A model generated the notes under the pieces. The model did not search any database, was not told the origin of the DNA, and saw only the letters and a program-made list of their open reading frames with translations. DNA of 64,000 bases from Kaistella gelatinilytica (lineage in GTDB: Bacteria > Bacteroidota > Bacteroidia > Flavobacteriales > Weeksellaceae), in assembly GCF_015679325.1 (NCBI RefSeq), contig NZ_JADPVI010000004.1:186001-250000 (forward strand), read 5' to 3'. Both the position numbers and the translations under genes were made by a program. Every line of letters begins with the position of its first letter. Within the stretch, counting starts at the first letter, position 1. Positions 23,575 to 32,118 of the stretch are shown here, in pieces.

Positions 23575-25716
23575 ATGAAAAATATTACATCAGTTTTTTT
23601 AATTTCTTCTTTGGCAATAACTTCTGCCTGTACCACAATGAAAACGACCAATAATTCCGCTACCGAAATTCCTGCGCCCGACGCAAGCTTGTCTTCTAAT
23701 CCTTTTATAAAAAAAAGTTCGCTGCAATATCAAGCACCCGAATTTGATAAAATTAAGGACGAACATTTCAAGCCGGCTTTTGATTATGGTATGAAAGTTC
23801 AGATGGTTGAAGTTGACAAAATTGCAAATAATTCTGCGGCTCCAACTTTTGAAAACACCATCGTTGCGTTAGAAAATAGTGGAGAAGTTTTAAAAAGAGC
23901 TCAAATCGTATTTTATAATCTGACAGGATCAAACACGAATCCGACTTTACAGAAACTGGAAGAAGAATATGCACCGGTTTTTTCTGCATTGAGCGATAAA
24001 ATTCTTTTGAATGAGAAATTATATGCGAGAATTAAAGCGATTAAAACAGAAGGTTTAGGTTCTGAAGAAAAACGGGTTTTAGATTTGTATACGACCAATT
24101 TCGAAATTGCCGGAGCCAATCTTTCTCCTGAAAATAAAGCAAAAGTTAAAAAAATTAACGAGGAATTAGCAACGCTTTCTACTCAGTATTCCAGTAAATT
24201 ACTGGATGCCAGAAAAGACGGCGCACTTCTTATTACTGATGTTAAAGAATTAGACGGACTTTCTCCGGATGAAATTGAAGCAGCAAAAACAGATGCGAAA
24301 ACTGCCGGGAAAACTGGGTATTTATTAGCGTTACAAAATACGACGCAGCAACCAATGCTTCAGAATTTAAAAAATCGATCAACAAGAGAAAAGCTTTTCA
24401 AAGCATCTTGGTACAGAGCTGAAAAAGGCGATGCTGATGACACAAGAAGTATTTTGGAAAGACTCGCAAAAATTCGAATGGACAAAGGACATTTGATGGG
24501 TAAAAAATCTTTTGCTGAATGGAAATTGCAGGATCAAATGGCGAAAACTCCCGAGAATGCAATGAATCTTTTGGCAAGACTGGCAACTCCAGCTGTGGAA
24601 ACTGCGAAAAGAGAAAGCGACGAGATTCAAGCTTTAATTGATAAACAAAAAGGAGGTTTCACCGTAGAACCTTGGGACTGGAATTTTTACGCAGAACAGG
24701 TTCGTAAAGAAAAATACGATTTAGACGAAAACCAAATTAAACCTTATTTTGAAGTAAGAACTGTTTTGGAAAAGGGTGTTTTCTATGCCGCTGAAAAATT
24801 TTACGGAATTACCTTTAAAGAAAGAAATGACCTTCCCGTTTACCACCCGGATGTGAAAGCGTACGAAGTTTTCGACAGAGATGGAAAATCTTTAGCCATT
24901 TATTATTTAGATTTCTACACCAGAAACAATAAAAACGGTGGCGCCTGGATGAGTAATTTTGTTGAGCAATCCCATTTGTTAGGTCAGAAACCGGTGATTG
25001 TAAATGTTTTCAATTTCCAGAAACCGGCAGAAGGAAAACCGTCACTTATCTCTTATGACGATGTTTCTACCATGTTCCACGAATTTGGACATACTTTACA
25101 CGGATTATTTGCAGATCAGAAATACATTTCAATTTCAGGAACGAGTGTTCCGCGAGATTTTGTAGAATTTCCGTCACAAATTAATGAGTTCTTCGCATTG
25201 GAACCATCAGTTTTGAAAAATTACGCATTGCATTATCAAACGAAACAACCGATGCCAAAAGCTTTAGTTGATAAAATTAAGAAAGCCGGAACTTTTAATC
25301 AAGGATATTCTACAACAGAATTAGTTTCTGCTGCGACGCTTGATATGAACTGGCATTCTGTAACCGATGCAGCTCAGTTTAAACCAACTTTGGAATTTGA
25401 AAAAGATGTTCTGGCGAAATATGGTTTTAACTTAAAAGAAGTTCCGCCAAGATATCATACTCCGTATTTTGCTCACATTTGGGGCGGTGGATATTCTGCG
25501 GGATATTACGCGTATATGTGGAGTGATATGTTGAATGCTGATGCTTGGGACTGGATCACTACGCACGGTGGAATGACGCGGGAAAATGGTGACCGTTTCC
25601 GTAAATGTATTTTATCTGTCGGAAATTCGATGGATCTGAACACTGCGTTTAAAAACTTCACCGGAAGAGATCCTGATTTGAAACCGTTGTTGAAAAGCAA
25701 AGGATTTATTAAATAG
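23575..25716 (+). CDS. M3 family zinc metallopeptidase (peptidyl-dipeptidase Dcp-like) lipoprotein
   Basis: 713 residues from the ATG at 23575, which starts a lipoprotein signal (MKNITSVFLISSLAITSAC, C19). An 18-codon upstream extension would spoil the signal and is rejected. The zinc motif HEFGH is at 502-506, with the downstream Glu in the FVEFPSQINEFF segment. The length and order match Dcp/oligopeptidase A enzymes. It cleaves dipeptides from peptide C-termini, here on the periplasmic side by the lipoprotein signal. It is followed by a strong terminator. Confidence 0.94.
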   Translation: MKNITSVFLISSLAITSACTTMKTTNNSATEIPAPDASLSSNPFIKKSSLQYQAPEFDKIKDEHFKPAFDYGMKVQMVEVDKIANNSAAPTFENTIVALENSGEVLKRAQIVFYNLTGSNTNPTLQKLEEEYAPVFSALSDKILLNEKLYARIKAIKTEGLGSEEKRVLDLYTTNFEIAGANLSPENKAKVKKINEELATLSTQYSSKLLDARKDGALLITDVKELDGLSPDEIEAAKTDAKTAGKTGYLLALQNTTQQPMLQNLKNRSTREKLFKASWYRAEKGDADDTRSILERLAKIRMDKGHLMGKKSFAEWKLQDQMAKTPENAMNLLARLATPAVETAKRESDEIQALIDKQKGGFTVEPWDWNFYAEQVRKEKYDLDENQIKPYFEVRTVLEKGVFYAAEKFYGITFKERNDLPVYHPDVKAYEVFDRDGKSLAIYYLDFYTRNNKNGGAWMSNFVEQSHLLGQKPVIVNVFNFQKPAEGKPSLISYDDVSTMFHEFGHTLHGLFADQKYISISGTSVPRDFVEFPSQINEFFALEPSVLKNYALHYQTKQPMPKALVDKIKKAGTFNQGYSTTELVSAATLDMNWHSVTDAAQFKPTLEFEKDVLAKYGFNLKEVPPRYHTPYFAHIWGGGYSAGYYAYMWSDMLNADAWDWITTHGGMTRENGDRFRKCILSVGNSMDLNTAFKNFTGRDPDLKPLLKSKGFIK

Positions 25717-25740
25717 TCTTTTTTAAAATTGATTAATATG

Positions 25741-25768
25741 AACCGCAGATTTTTCTGCGGTTTTTTTA
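25741..25768 (+). terminator. Intrinsic terminator of the M3 peptidase gene
   Basis: AACCGCAGA / TCTGCGGTT stem with a TTTT loop and a run of seven T. Confidence 0.9.
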
Positions 25769-25818
25769 TTTGTAAATTTCAGTAATTTTAAGTTTCTAAA
25801 TTTTTAAAAAGAAGAGAA

Positions 25819-26202
25819 ATGAAAGATTATAAACCCAACAATTATAATTCGCTTTCTGCTTATTTAATAGTGGATGATGCGGATCAACTTGCAGCACAAC
25901 TCAAAAGTATTTTTGATGCAGAACAGTTGCGGAGAATTGAACTCGAAGGAAGGGTACAACATCTTGAGCTCAAAATTGATGACACGGTTTTAATGATGAG
26001 CAATAGCGTTATTGGTTATCCGGCGCAAAAGGTAATGCTACATTGTTATGTTCAAGATGTATTTAAAACTTTTGAAAAAGCTTTGGAAAATGGTGCTGAA
26101 AAAATTGAAGAACCCCATCAAAGGGAAGATGACGATGATATCCGCGGCGCTTTCTGTGATTTAGCTGGCAATTACTGGGCGATTTCTACACAGAAAGACT
26201 GA
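25819..26202 (+). CDS. VOC (glyoxalase/bleomycin-resistance fold) protein, PhnB-like
   Basis: 127 residues with the beta-alpha-beta-beta-beta pattern of the VOC superfamily. SLSAYLIVDDADQLAAQL opens the fold, and the C-terminal segment DDDDIRGAFCDLAGNYWAIS carries the usual D/N-G-x-x-W ending. Family members include enzymes and resistance proteins; the metal ligands here are not clear, so the substrate cannot be named. A purine-rich GAAGAGAA lies just before the ATG. Confidence 0.85.
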   Translation: MKDYKPNNYNSLSAYLIVDDADQLAAQLKSIFDAEQLRRIELEGRVQHLELKIDDTVLMMSNSVIGYPAQKVMLHCYVQDVFKTFEKALENGAEKIEEPHQREDDDDIRGAFCDLAGNYWAISTQKD

Positions 26203-26225
26203 GCCTCTTTTTCGAAAGACAAAAT

Positions 26226-26350
26226 ACCTGAACTTTTAGCCCGGATCGAAAAGGAAATCCTTTTTTTTGAAGCTGGAGAAGGAGAGGAAAAAAAAGATTG
26301 TAATGAAGAGCCGGAACGATTTTTCAAAGAAGCAAAAATCGTTTTGCTCC
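26226..26350 (+). ncRNA. Candidate structured RNA or repeat element, unassigned
   Basis: Between the VOC gene and the aminotransferase gene. AATCcTTTTTTTT (26256-26268, one bulged C) pairs with AAAAAAAAGATT (26288-26299). AGCCCGG (26239-26245) lies upstream and GAGCCGG (26308-26314) downstream. A second hairpin has perfect arms ACGATTTTT (26316-26324) and AAAAATCGT (26334-26342). Similar blocks with AGCCCGGAT, a poly-T/poly-A stem and AGCCGGA occur in intergenic regions of other Flavobacteria. The strand is assumed. It might correspond to a described motif such as Flavo-1, which I cannot check. Confidence 0.45.
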
Positions 26351-26361
26351 GAAAAAATTCT

Positions 26362-26369
26362 TAATTTTG
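26362..26369 (+). promoter_or_regulatory. Minus-7 box for the aminotransferase gene
   Basis: TAATTTTG followed by CA, 16 nt before the ATG at 26386. Confidence 0.5.
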
Positions 26370-26385
26370 CAAAAAATATATCAGA

Positions 26386-27591
26386 ATGCCAAAAATTTCT
26401 CATAGAGCACAAAATATGCCCGCTTCGCCAGTTCGAAAACTCGTTCCTTTTGCTTTAAAAGCGAAACAAAAAGGAATAAAAGTTTATCATTTAAATATTG
26501 GTCAACCCGATATTGAAACACCGCAAACTGCATTGGATGCTGTGAAAAATAATGATTTGAAGATCTTTGAATATGCACTTTCTGAGGGGAATTTAGAGTA
26601 CAGAACCGCGCTCAACAATTATTATCATTCACTTGGTTTTACGGATCTTACGACCGATAATTTTATTGTTACAAATGGTGGTTCGGAAGCTTTGAACTTT
26701 GCGATTTCTACTTTGTGTGATGATGGTGACGAAATTATTATTCCGGAACCTTATTATGCAAATTATAACGGTTTCGCAAACACGTTCAACGTAAATGTTG
26801 TAGCGGTTTCTTCCACAATTGATACTGGATTTGCATTGCCTCCGATCGAGGATTTTGAGAAGAAAATTACGCCGAAAACAAGAGCGATCTTAATCTGTAA
26901 TCCAGGAAATCCGACGGGTTATCTTTATACAAGAGAAGAATTACAGAAGTTGGCAGATATTGCGTTGAGACACGATATCGTGATCATTTCCGATGAGGTT
27001 TACAGAGAATATGTATATGATGGAAAGGAGGCGGTTTCGATGTTAGATTTTCCTGAAATTCCGGAAAACTGTATTATCATTGATTCTGAATCAAAAAGAT
27101 ATTCGATGTGTGGCGCGAGAATCGGTTTCATGGTGACACGTTCGAAAACAATTCATGATGCTGCGATGCTTTTTGCACAGGCGAGACTGAGTCCTGTTCT
27201 TTTGGGCCAGATCGCAGCGGCTGCAGCTCACGTTAATGATACCGAATATATTTTGAAAGTTCGTGCAGAATATACGCACCGTAGAAATGTTCTGGTAGAT
27301 CTATTGAACGGAATTCCGGGCGTGATCTGCCCGAAACCTAAAGGAGCCTTTTATTGCGCCGTAGAACTTCCGGTTGATGATACCGATAAGTTTGCACAAT
27401 GGCTTTTGGAAAGTTATTCCCACAATAATGAAACGATCATGGTTGCTCCGATGAGCGGTTTTTACAGCAATCCGGAATTGGGTAAAAAACAGGTTCGAAT
27501 TGCGTACGTTTTAAATGAAGCAGATCTGCGAAGAAGTGTGGAATTGTTAAACGATGCACTGCACAAGTATAAGATCGAATTTAGTTTATAA
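26386..27591 (+). CDS. Class I/II pyridoxal-phosphate aminotransferase
   Basis: 401 residues of the aspartate-aminotransferase fold. Visible elements are NIGQPDIETP (substrate loop), TNGGSEALNF, the NPGNPTGY motif, IISDEVYREY with the PLP-contacting Asp/Tyr, and SESKRYSMCGARIGF with the Schiff-base lysine. The C-terminal VRIAYVLN supplies the substrate-carboxylate Arg. It transfers amino groups between amino acids and 2-oxo acids; exact substrates (Asp, aromatic, other) are not decidable. It overlaps nothing, and a lipoprotein gene follows after 13 bp. Confidence 0.92.
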   Translation: MPKISHRAQNMPASPVRKLVPFALKAKQKGIKVYHLNIGQPDIETPQTALDAVKNNDLKIFEYALSEGNLEYRTALNNYYHSLGFTDLTTDNFIVTNGGSEALNFAISTLCDDGDEIIIPEPYYANYNGFANTFNVNVVAVSSTIDTGFALPPIEDFEKKITPKTRAILICNPGNPTGYLYTREELQKLADIALRHDIVIISDEVYREYVYDGKEAVSMLDFPEIPENCIIIDSESKRYSMCGARIGFMVTRSKTIHDAAMLFAQARLSPVLLGQIAAAAAHVNDTEYILKVRAEYTHRRNVLVDLLNGIPGVICPKPKGAFYCAVELPVDDTDKFAQWLLESYSHNNETIMVAPMSGFYSNPELGKKQVRIAYVLNEADLRRSVELLNDALHKYKIEFSL

Positions 27592-27604
27592 TCGAAATAA
27601 ATTC

Positions 27605-28063
27605 ATGTTCAAAAAAATAAAAAATTTCGCGCTTTTATCATTGCTTGCTTTTTTAGTTTGCAGTTGTTCAAGCACGATGCAGAATAATTCATCGAAAAGC
27701 AGCGACATTAAATCTATTACTTACTCAAAAACTTTGGGAAGAGCCGGTTTTTTGAATATTGTTGCGACGAAAGATTCTTTAATTTCCACAAAATTCGGAA
27801 GTGCTTTCAATGATATTCCTGAGGTTAAAAAGAAAATGAATGCTGAAGACTGGAATAAAATGGTGTCCGCTCTTAATTTGGAGATGATCAAAAAAACCAA
27901 AAGTGGTGATGGAAGAGGATATTATGATGGTCCAGATGAAACCTTTGAAATTACAACTTCAGATCAAAAATATACGTTGATCAATGTGGCAGATTCCACA
28001 CAATACAAGCAGCTTGGAAATCTGAGAAACATTATTAAAAAAATCGCCACCTCCCAAAAATAA
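27605..28063 (+). CDS. Small lipoprotein, unknown function
   Basis: 152 residues from the ATG at 27605. A longer frame starting in the aminotransferase gene is rejected because this ATG starts a clean lipoprotein signal (MFKKIKNFALLSLLAFLVCSC, lipidation near C19 or C21). The mature part has SITYSKTLGRAGFLNIVATKDS and a YDGPDETFEITT segment; such small proteins recur in Flavobacteriales without an assigned role. Its stop shares an A with the murB start (TAATG), indicating coupling. Confidence 0.82.
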   Translation: MFKKIKNFALLSLLAFLVCSCSSTMQNNSSKSSDIKSITYSKTLGRAGFLNIVATKDSLISTKFGSAFNDIPEVKKKMNAEDWNKMVSALNLEMIKKTKSGDGRGYYDGPDETFEITTSDQKYTLINVADSTQYKQLGNLRNIIKKIATSQK

Positions 28064-29076
28064 TGCAGGAAAACATTTCATTAAAACCTTACAATACTTT
28101 TGGCGTTGATGTTTCTGCAAGATATTTCGCAGAAGTAAAAACATTGGAGGAACTTCTCGGAGCGCTACAATATTTAAAAACTCAAAAACTTCCGCTTCTC
28201 CTTCTTGGTGGAGGAAGTAATCTGTTGCTGACGAAAGATTTTGATGGATTGGTAATTCAATTGAATTTGAAGGGAATTTCTGAGGATGTCATTAATGAAA
28301 ATGAGGTTTTAGTCACTTCAAAAGCCGGAGAAAACTGGCATGAATTTGTTCAGTTCTGTTTGGATAGAAATTACGGTGGTTTAGAAAATTTATCACTCAT
28401 TCCGGGAAACGTCGGAACTTCGCCCATGCAAAATATTGGTGCGTACGGAACTGAAATTAAAGACACTTTTGTTAGTTGTAAAGTATTGAATTTGGAAACT
28501 TTGCAAGTGGAGGAATTCGATCATCAAAAATGTAATTTTGGATACCGGGAATCAATTTTTAAGAGAGAAGGAAAAGGGAAATATGTTATTTTAGATGTTA
28601 CTTTTAAGTTGACTGCAAAAAATCATTCCATCAAAACTGACTACGGCGCTATTCAATCTGAATTGCAAAACTTAAGAATTGCAAATCCAACGATTCAGGA
28701 TATTTCGAAAGCGGTCATCAATATTAGACAAAGCAAATTGCCCGATCCGAAAATCATCGGAAATGCGGGAAGTTTCTTTAAAAATCCGACTATTCCTTTA
28801 TCGCAATTTGAAAATTTAAAACTGAAATTCGAAAATATTCCGGGTTATCCGAACGGAGAATTTGTGAAAGTTCCTGCAGGTTGGCTCATCGAACAATGTG
28901 GCTGGAAAGGAAAACAAATCGGGAATGTCGCGTCGCACAAATTACAGGCTTTGGTCCTTATCAACGCAACAGGAAATGCGTCTGGAAAAGAAATTTTTGA
29001 TTTTTCTACGATGATCATTGATTCCGTAAAAGAAAAATTTGGGATAGAACTGGAAAGAGAAGTGAATATTATTTGA
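28063..29076 (+). CDS. murB: UDP-N-acetylmuramate dehydrogenase
   Basis: 337 residues, the E. coli-like type I MurB. It begins LKPYNTFGVD and has the FAD-binding loop LLLGGGSNLLLT, PGNVGTSPMQNIGAYGTEI, and GNAGSFFKNP with the catalytic Ser. It reduces UDP-GlcNAc-enolpyruvate to UDP-MurNAc with NADPH for peptidoglycan synthesis. It is translationally coupled to the upstream lipoprotein gene, and proC follows after 44 bp. Confidence 0.96.
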   Translation: MQENISLKPYNTFGVDVSARYFAEVKTLEELLGALQYLKTQKLPLLLLGGGSNLLLTKDFDGLVIQLNLKGISEDVINENEVLVTSKAGENWHEFVQFCLDRNYGGLENLSLIPGNVGTSPMQNIGAYGTEIKDTFVSCKVLNLETLQVEEFDHQKCNFGYRESIFKREGKGKYVILDVTFKLTAKNHSIKTDYGAIQSELQNLRIANPTIQDISKAVINIRQSKLPDPKIIGNAGSFFKNPTIPLSQFENLKLKFENIPGYPNGEFVKVPAGWLIEQCGWKGKQIGNVASHKLQALVLINATGNASGKEIFDFSTMIIDSVKEKFGIELEREVNII

Positions 29077-29120
29077 TATGATCACCACTTTCTAACCTCG
29101 TCAAATCAATACATCAAATT

Positions 29121-29924
29121 ATGAAAATAGCAGTTCTCGGAGCCGGAAATATGGGTTTATCTTTTTCGAAATCTTTTTTGAAATACGAACTTATTCTCCC
29201 CGAAAATCTTCATTTAATTACCCGCAAAAAAGAAAAGGTAAACAAAATAGCAAAACTATTTCCTGGATCGAAAGTTTCTGCTTTTGAAGAGTTGAAAGAA
29301 ATTGAAGCCGATTTAATAATTATTGCTGTTAAACCTCAAGATTTTCATTTTGTTGTAGAGAATATTTCCTTTCAATTGAAGGAAGATCAAATGGTGCTTT
29401 CCATCATGGCAGGAATTAAAATTGAGAAAATTCAGCACCTTTTAAACCATAAAAAAGTAGTTCGAGCCATGCCAAATTCGCCCACGCTTTTGGGAATGGG
29501 AATTACCGGTTACACAGCTGCAGAAGGAATTTCCTTTCCGGATCTCATGCAAATCGAGCGATTTTTAAACTCGACGGGACGTTCCGTTTATTTGGAAGAT
29601 GAAAATCTTTTGGATGGCGTTACTGCACTTTCCGGAAGTGGACCTGCTTATTTTTATTACATCGTTGATGCCATGATCAAAGCCGGAACAGAGATGGGAA
29701 TTGAGGAAAATCTCGCAAAACTTTTTGTAAAGCAAACCATGTTGGGCGCCTATCATTTGATCAATAATTCTGATAAAAATTTGGAGGAACTCATCAAAGA
29801 TGTAGCATCAAAAGGTGGAACTACGGAAGCAGCTTTGAAAGCTTTTGAAGATCATGAACTGAAAGAAACATTAAGAAAAGGAATTTTAGCAGCAGAAAAG
29901 CGATCGAAAGAATTGAGTAATTAA
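29121..29924 (+). CDS. proC: Pyrroline-5-carboxylate reductase
   Basis: 267 residues. The N-terminal dinucleotide-binding loop is GAGNMGLSFSKSF (7-19). The C-terminal dimer domain has ALSGSGPAYFYYIVDAMIKAG and the DVASKGGTTEAALKAF signature of ProC. It makes proline from pyrroline-5-carboxylate with NAD(P)H. The partner gene rocD, which produces the substrate from ornithine via glutamate semialdehyde, is in the same window at 50700. Confidence 0.96.
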   Translation: MKIAVLGAGNMGLSFSKSFLKYELILPENLHLITRKKEKVNKIAKLFPGSKVSAFEELKEIEADLIIIAVKPQDFHFVVENISFQLKEDQMVLSIMAGIKIEKIQHLLNHKKVVRAMPNSPTLLGMGITGYTAAEGISFPDLMQIERFLNSTGRSVYLEDENLLDGVTALSGSGPAYFYYIVDAMIKAGTEMGIEENLAKLFVKQTMLGAYHLINNSDKNLEELIKDVASKGGTTEAALKAFEDHELKETLRKGILAAEKRSKELSN

Positions 29925-30013
29925 TTTGCGTACTTAAAGTTTTATAGACAGAAAAAATGTAAAATTCTACAGAATTAATTTCATAAATATTTGTCTATTT
30001 GAAATTTTCTTCG

Positions 30014-30021
30014 TTATTTTG
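30014..30021 (+). promoter_or_regulatory. Probable minus-7 region for rpmB-rpmG-DUF4295
   Basis: TTATTTTG followed by CACTCTCA. It departs from TAnnTTTG at one position but keeps the TTTGCAC form shared with the tsf, yceD and dinB promoters. Confidence 0.4.
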
Positions 30022-30059
30022 CACTCTCAAATATTCATAAGAAATAAGAACATCCAGAT

Positions 30060-30296
30060 ATGTCAAGAATTTGCCAAATAACAGGAAAGCGTGCAATGGT
30101 AGGAAACAATGTTTCTCACGCTAATAACAAAACGAAGCGTCGTTTTGAAATTAACTTATTAGAGAAGAAATTTTACCTTCCAGAGCAAGAGAAATCTGTA
30201 ACTTTAAAAGTTACTGCTCACGGATTGAGAATTATTAATCGAATTGGGATTGAAGAAGCGATCCTAAGAGCAACTAGAAACGGATTTATTAAATAA
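30060..30296 (+). CDS. rpmB: 50S ribosomal protein L28
   Basis: 78 residues, normal for L28, starting [20 protein letters not shown] with the N-terminal CQ(I/V)TGK motif. It heads an rpmB-rpmG-DUF4295-ftsY block conserved in Bacteroidota, with 8 bp to rpmG. Confidence 0.97.
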   Translation: MSRICQITGKRAMVGNNVSHANNKTKRRFEINLLEKKFYLPEQEKSVTLKVTAHGLRIINRIGIEEAILRATRNGFIK

Positions 30297-30304
30297 TTAG
30301 AATC

Positions 30305-30487
30305 ATGGCAAAAAAAGGAAATAGAGTACAGGTGATTTTGGAGTGCACTGAGCACAAAGAAACAGGTGTTGCAGGAATGTCAAGATACATCACTACGAAA
30401 AATAAAAAGAACACTACTGAGAGATTAGAATTGAAAAAATTTAATCCGGTTCTTAAGAAATACACCCTTCACAAAGAAATCAAGTAA
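30305..30487 (+). CDS. rpmG: 50S ribosomal protein L33
   Basis: 60 residues: [19 protein letters not shown] then [19 protein letters not shown], the standard L33 core. The zinc-binding Cys pairs of the Cys+ form are absent (one Cys only), so this is the zinc-independent type. Co-transcribed with rpmB. Confidence 0.97.
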   Translation: MAKKGNRVQVILECTEHKETGVAGMSRYITTKNKKNTTERLELKKFNPVLKKYTLHKEIK

Positions 30488-30506
30488 TTTTTTAAAAGAA
30501 TAAAAG

Positions 30507-30662
30507 ATGGCAAAGAAAGTAGTAGCAACGCTTCAAGGTGGTGCAGGTTCAAAAAAAATGACCAAAGTAGTGAAAATGGTAAAATCCGCTAAAAGTGGTG
30601 CTTACGTTTTCGAAGAGAAAGTAATGAACGCAGAAGAAGTTGAAGGTTTTTTGAAAAAATAA
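30507..30662 (+). CDS. DUF4295 small basic protein
   Basis: 51 residues (begins MAKKVVATLQGGAGSKKMTK, ends EGFLKK), with an upstream AAAAGA. It belongs to the DUF4295 family that follows rpmG in Bacteroidota. Size, charge and position suggest a ribosome-associated or ribosomal protein, but this is inference. It lies 19 bp after rpmG and is followed by a terminator. Confidence 0.9.
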   Translation: MAKKVVATLQGGAGSKKMTKVVKMVKSAKSGAYVFEEKVMNAEEVEGFLKK

Positions 30663-30690
30663 TTTTCTGCTTAGCGAGAATATATAAAAC

Positions 30691-30717
30691 TATCCAATTG
30701 GGTAGTTTTTTTATTTT
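30691..30717 (+). terminator. Intrinsic terminator of the rpmB operon
   Basis: ACTATCC / GGGTAGT stem with an AATT loop and a T-run; the ftsY promoter box directly follows. Confidence 0.85.
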
Positions 30718-30724
30718 ATCTTTG
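30717..30724 (+). promoter_or_regulatory. Minus-7 box for ftsY
   Basis: TATCTTTG at the end of the terminator T-run, 53 nt before the ATG at 30778. Confidence 0.55.
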
Positions 30725-30777
30725 TTTACAGTCTGTAACGGACGGCAAGTCTTAATATTAAATTTGTAATTTTTGGA

Positions 30778-31734
30778 ATGAGCTGGTTTAAAAAAGTATT
30801 TAAAAAAGAAGAGAAAGAAACTTTAGATAAAGGTTTGGAGAAATCGAACCAAGGTTTTTTTGAAAAAATATCGAAAGCAGTTGTCGGAAAAAGTACGGTT
30901 GATGATGAGGTTTTAGATGATCTGGAAGAAGTGCTCATCGCCTCAGATGTTGGTGCTTCAACAACCATTAAAATTATTGAAAGAATTGAAGCCCGCGTTG
31001 CCAAAGATAAATTTGTAGGGACGGATGAACTCGATAAAATTCTGCGCGAAGAAATCACAGGCTTACTTTTAGAAAATCCACATGCCGGAACTGGTAATAT
31101 CGACGAAAGTAAAAAACCTTATGTCATAATGGTTGTCGGTGTAAATGGTGTTGGAAAAACCACAACGATAGGGAAATTAGCGCATCAATTTAAATCGGAA
31201 GGAAGAAATGTTCTTTTAGGAGCCGCAGATACTTTCCGTGCCGCTGCGACAGAACAGTTAACCATCTGGAGCGAAAGGGTCGGAGTTCCGATCGTGAAAC
31301 AAAATATGGGATCTGATCCCGCTTCGGTTGCGTTTGATACGGTTCAAAGCGCAGTTGCTAATAATTCAGATGTCGTGATCATTGATACTGCAGGAAGACT
31401 TCATAATAAAGTCAATTTAATGAATGAGCTGACTAAAATTAAAAGAGTCATGCAAAAAATTATTCCAGATGCTCCGCACGAAATTTTATTGGTACTCGAT
31501 GGTTCAACGGGACAAAATGCTTTTGAACAGGCGAAACAGTTTACTGCTGCGACAGAAGTTAACGCTTTGGCTGTGACGAAATTAGATGGAACCGCGAAAG
31601 GTGGAGTCGTTATTGGGATTTCAGATCAGTTCCAGATTCCGGTAAAGTATATTGGTGTTGGAGAAAAAATGACAGACTTGCAATTATTTAATGGAACAGA
31701 ATTTGTAGACTCTTTTTTCAGAAAACGAAATTAA
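30778..31734 (+). CDS. ftsY: Signal recognition particle receptor FtsY
   Basis: 318 residues with a short acidic/basic N-terminal region rather than a long A domain, then the NG GTPase. Visible motifs are G1 GVNGVGKTT (121-129), DTFRAAATEQL, DTAGR and TKLDGTAKGG. It docks ribosome-nascent-chain-SRP complexes at the inner membrane for co-translational insertion. It has its own promoter box despite following the rpmB operon. Confidence 0.97.
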   Translation: MSWFKKVFKKEEKETLDKGLEKSNQGFFEKISKAVVGKSTVDDEVLDDLEEVLIASDVGASTTIKIIERIEARVAKDKFVGTDELDKILREEITGLLLENPHAGTGNIDESKKPYVIMVVGVNGVGKTTTIGKLAHQFKSEGRNVLLGAADTFRAAATEQLTIWSERVGVPIVKQNMGSDPASVAFDTVQSAVANNSDVVIIDTAGRLHNKVNLMNELTKIKRVMQKIIPDAPHEILLVLDGSTGQNAFEQAKQFTAATEVNALAVTKLDGTAKGGVVIGISDQFQIPVKYIGVGEKMTDLQLFNGTEFVDSFFRKRN

Positions 31735-31807
31735 ATATTATTATTTAATTTTTTTTGCTAAATTTATTTAAACATTTACAAATTATTAACATTAAATTTT
31801 TAAAACT

Positions 31808-32062
31808 ATGGGAATTTTAACTTGGATCATTTTTGGTCTTATCGCAGGTGCAATCGCTAAAATGATTATGCCGGGAAATCAGGGAATGGGTTGGCTTTTA
31901 ACCATCATTCTTGGAATTGTGGGAGCGTACGTTGGTGCGTTTATCGGACAACTTTTAGGATTAGGAGATGTAACCGGATTTAATATCGGAAGCATGTTTC
32001 TAGCCATCGGTGGTGCATTAGTTGTTCTCTGGATATACGGAATGGCGACCAAAAGAGGTTAA
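31808..32062 (+). CDS. GlsB/YeaQ/YmgE family small membrane protein
   Basis: 84 residues with three hydrophobic segments (about 3-20, 27-50, 56-78), the signature IFGLIAGAIAKMIMPG and a central glycine-rich GIVGAYVGAF. The family is linked to stress responses and envelope homeostasis, without a defined mechanism. Monocistronic, with a strong terminator. Confidence 0.92.
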   Translation: MGILTWIIFGLIAGAIAKMIMPGNQGMGWLLTIILGIVGAYVGAFIGQLLGLGDVTGFNIGSMFLAIGGALVVLWIYGMATKRG

Positions 32063-32074
32063 TCAGCATTTTAT

Positions 32075-32112
32075 AAAAAAATCCCGACTTGAATTTCAAG
32101 TCGGGATTTTTT
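32075..32112. terminator. Bidirectional terminator between the GlsB-like gene and sppA
   Basis: Perfect stem ATCCCGACTTGAA/TTCAAGTCGGGAT with A-runs before and T-runs after, serving two convergent genes. Confidence 0.95.
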
Positions 32113-32118
32113 ATGCAG

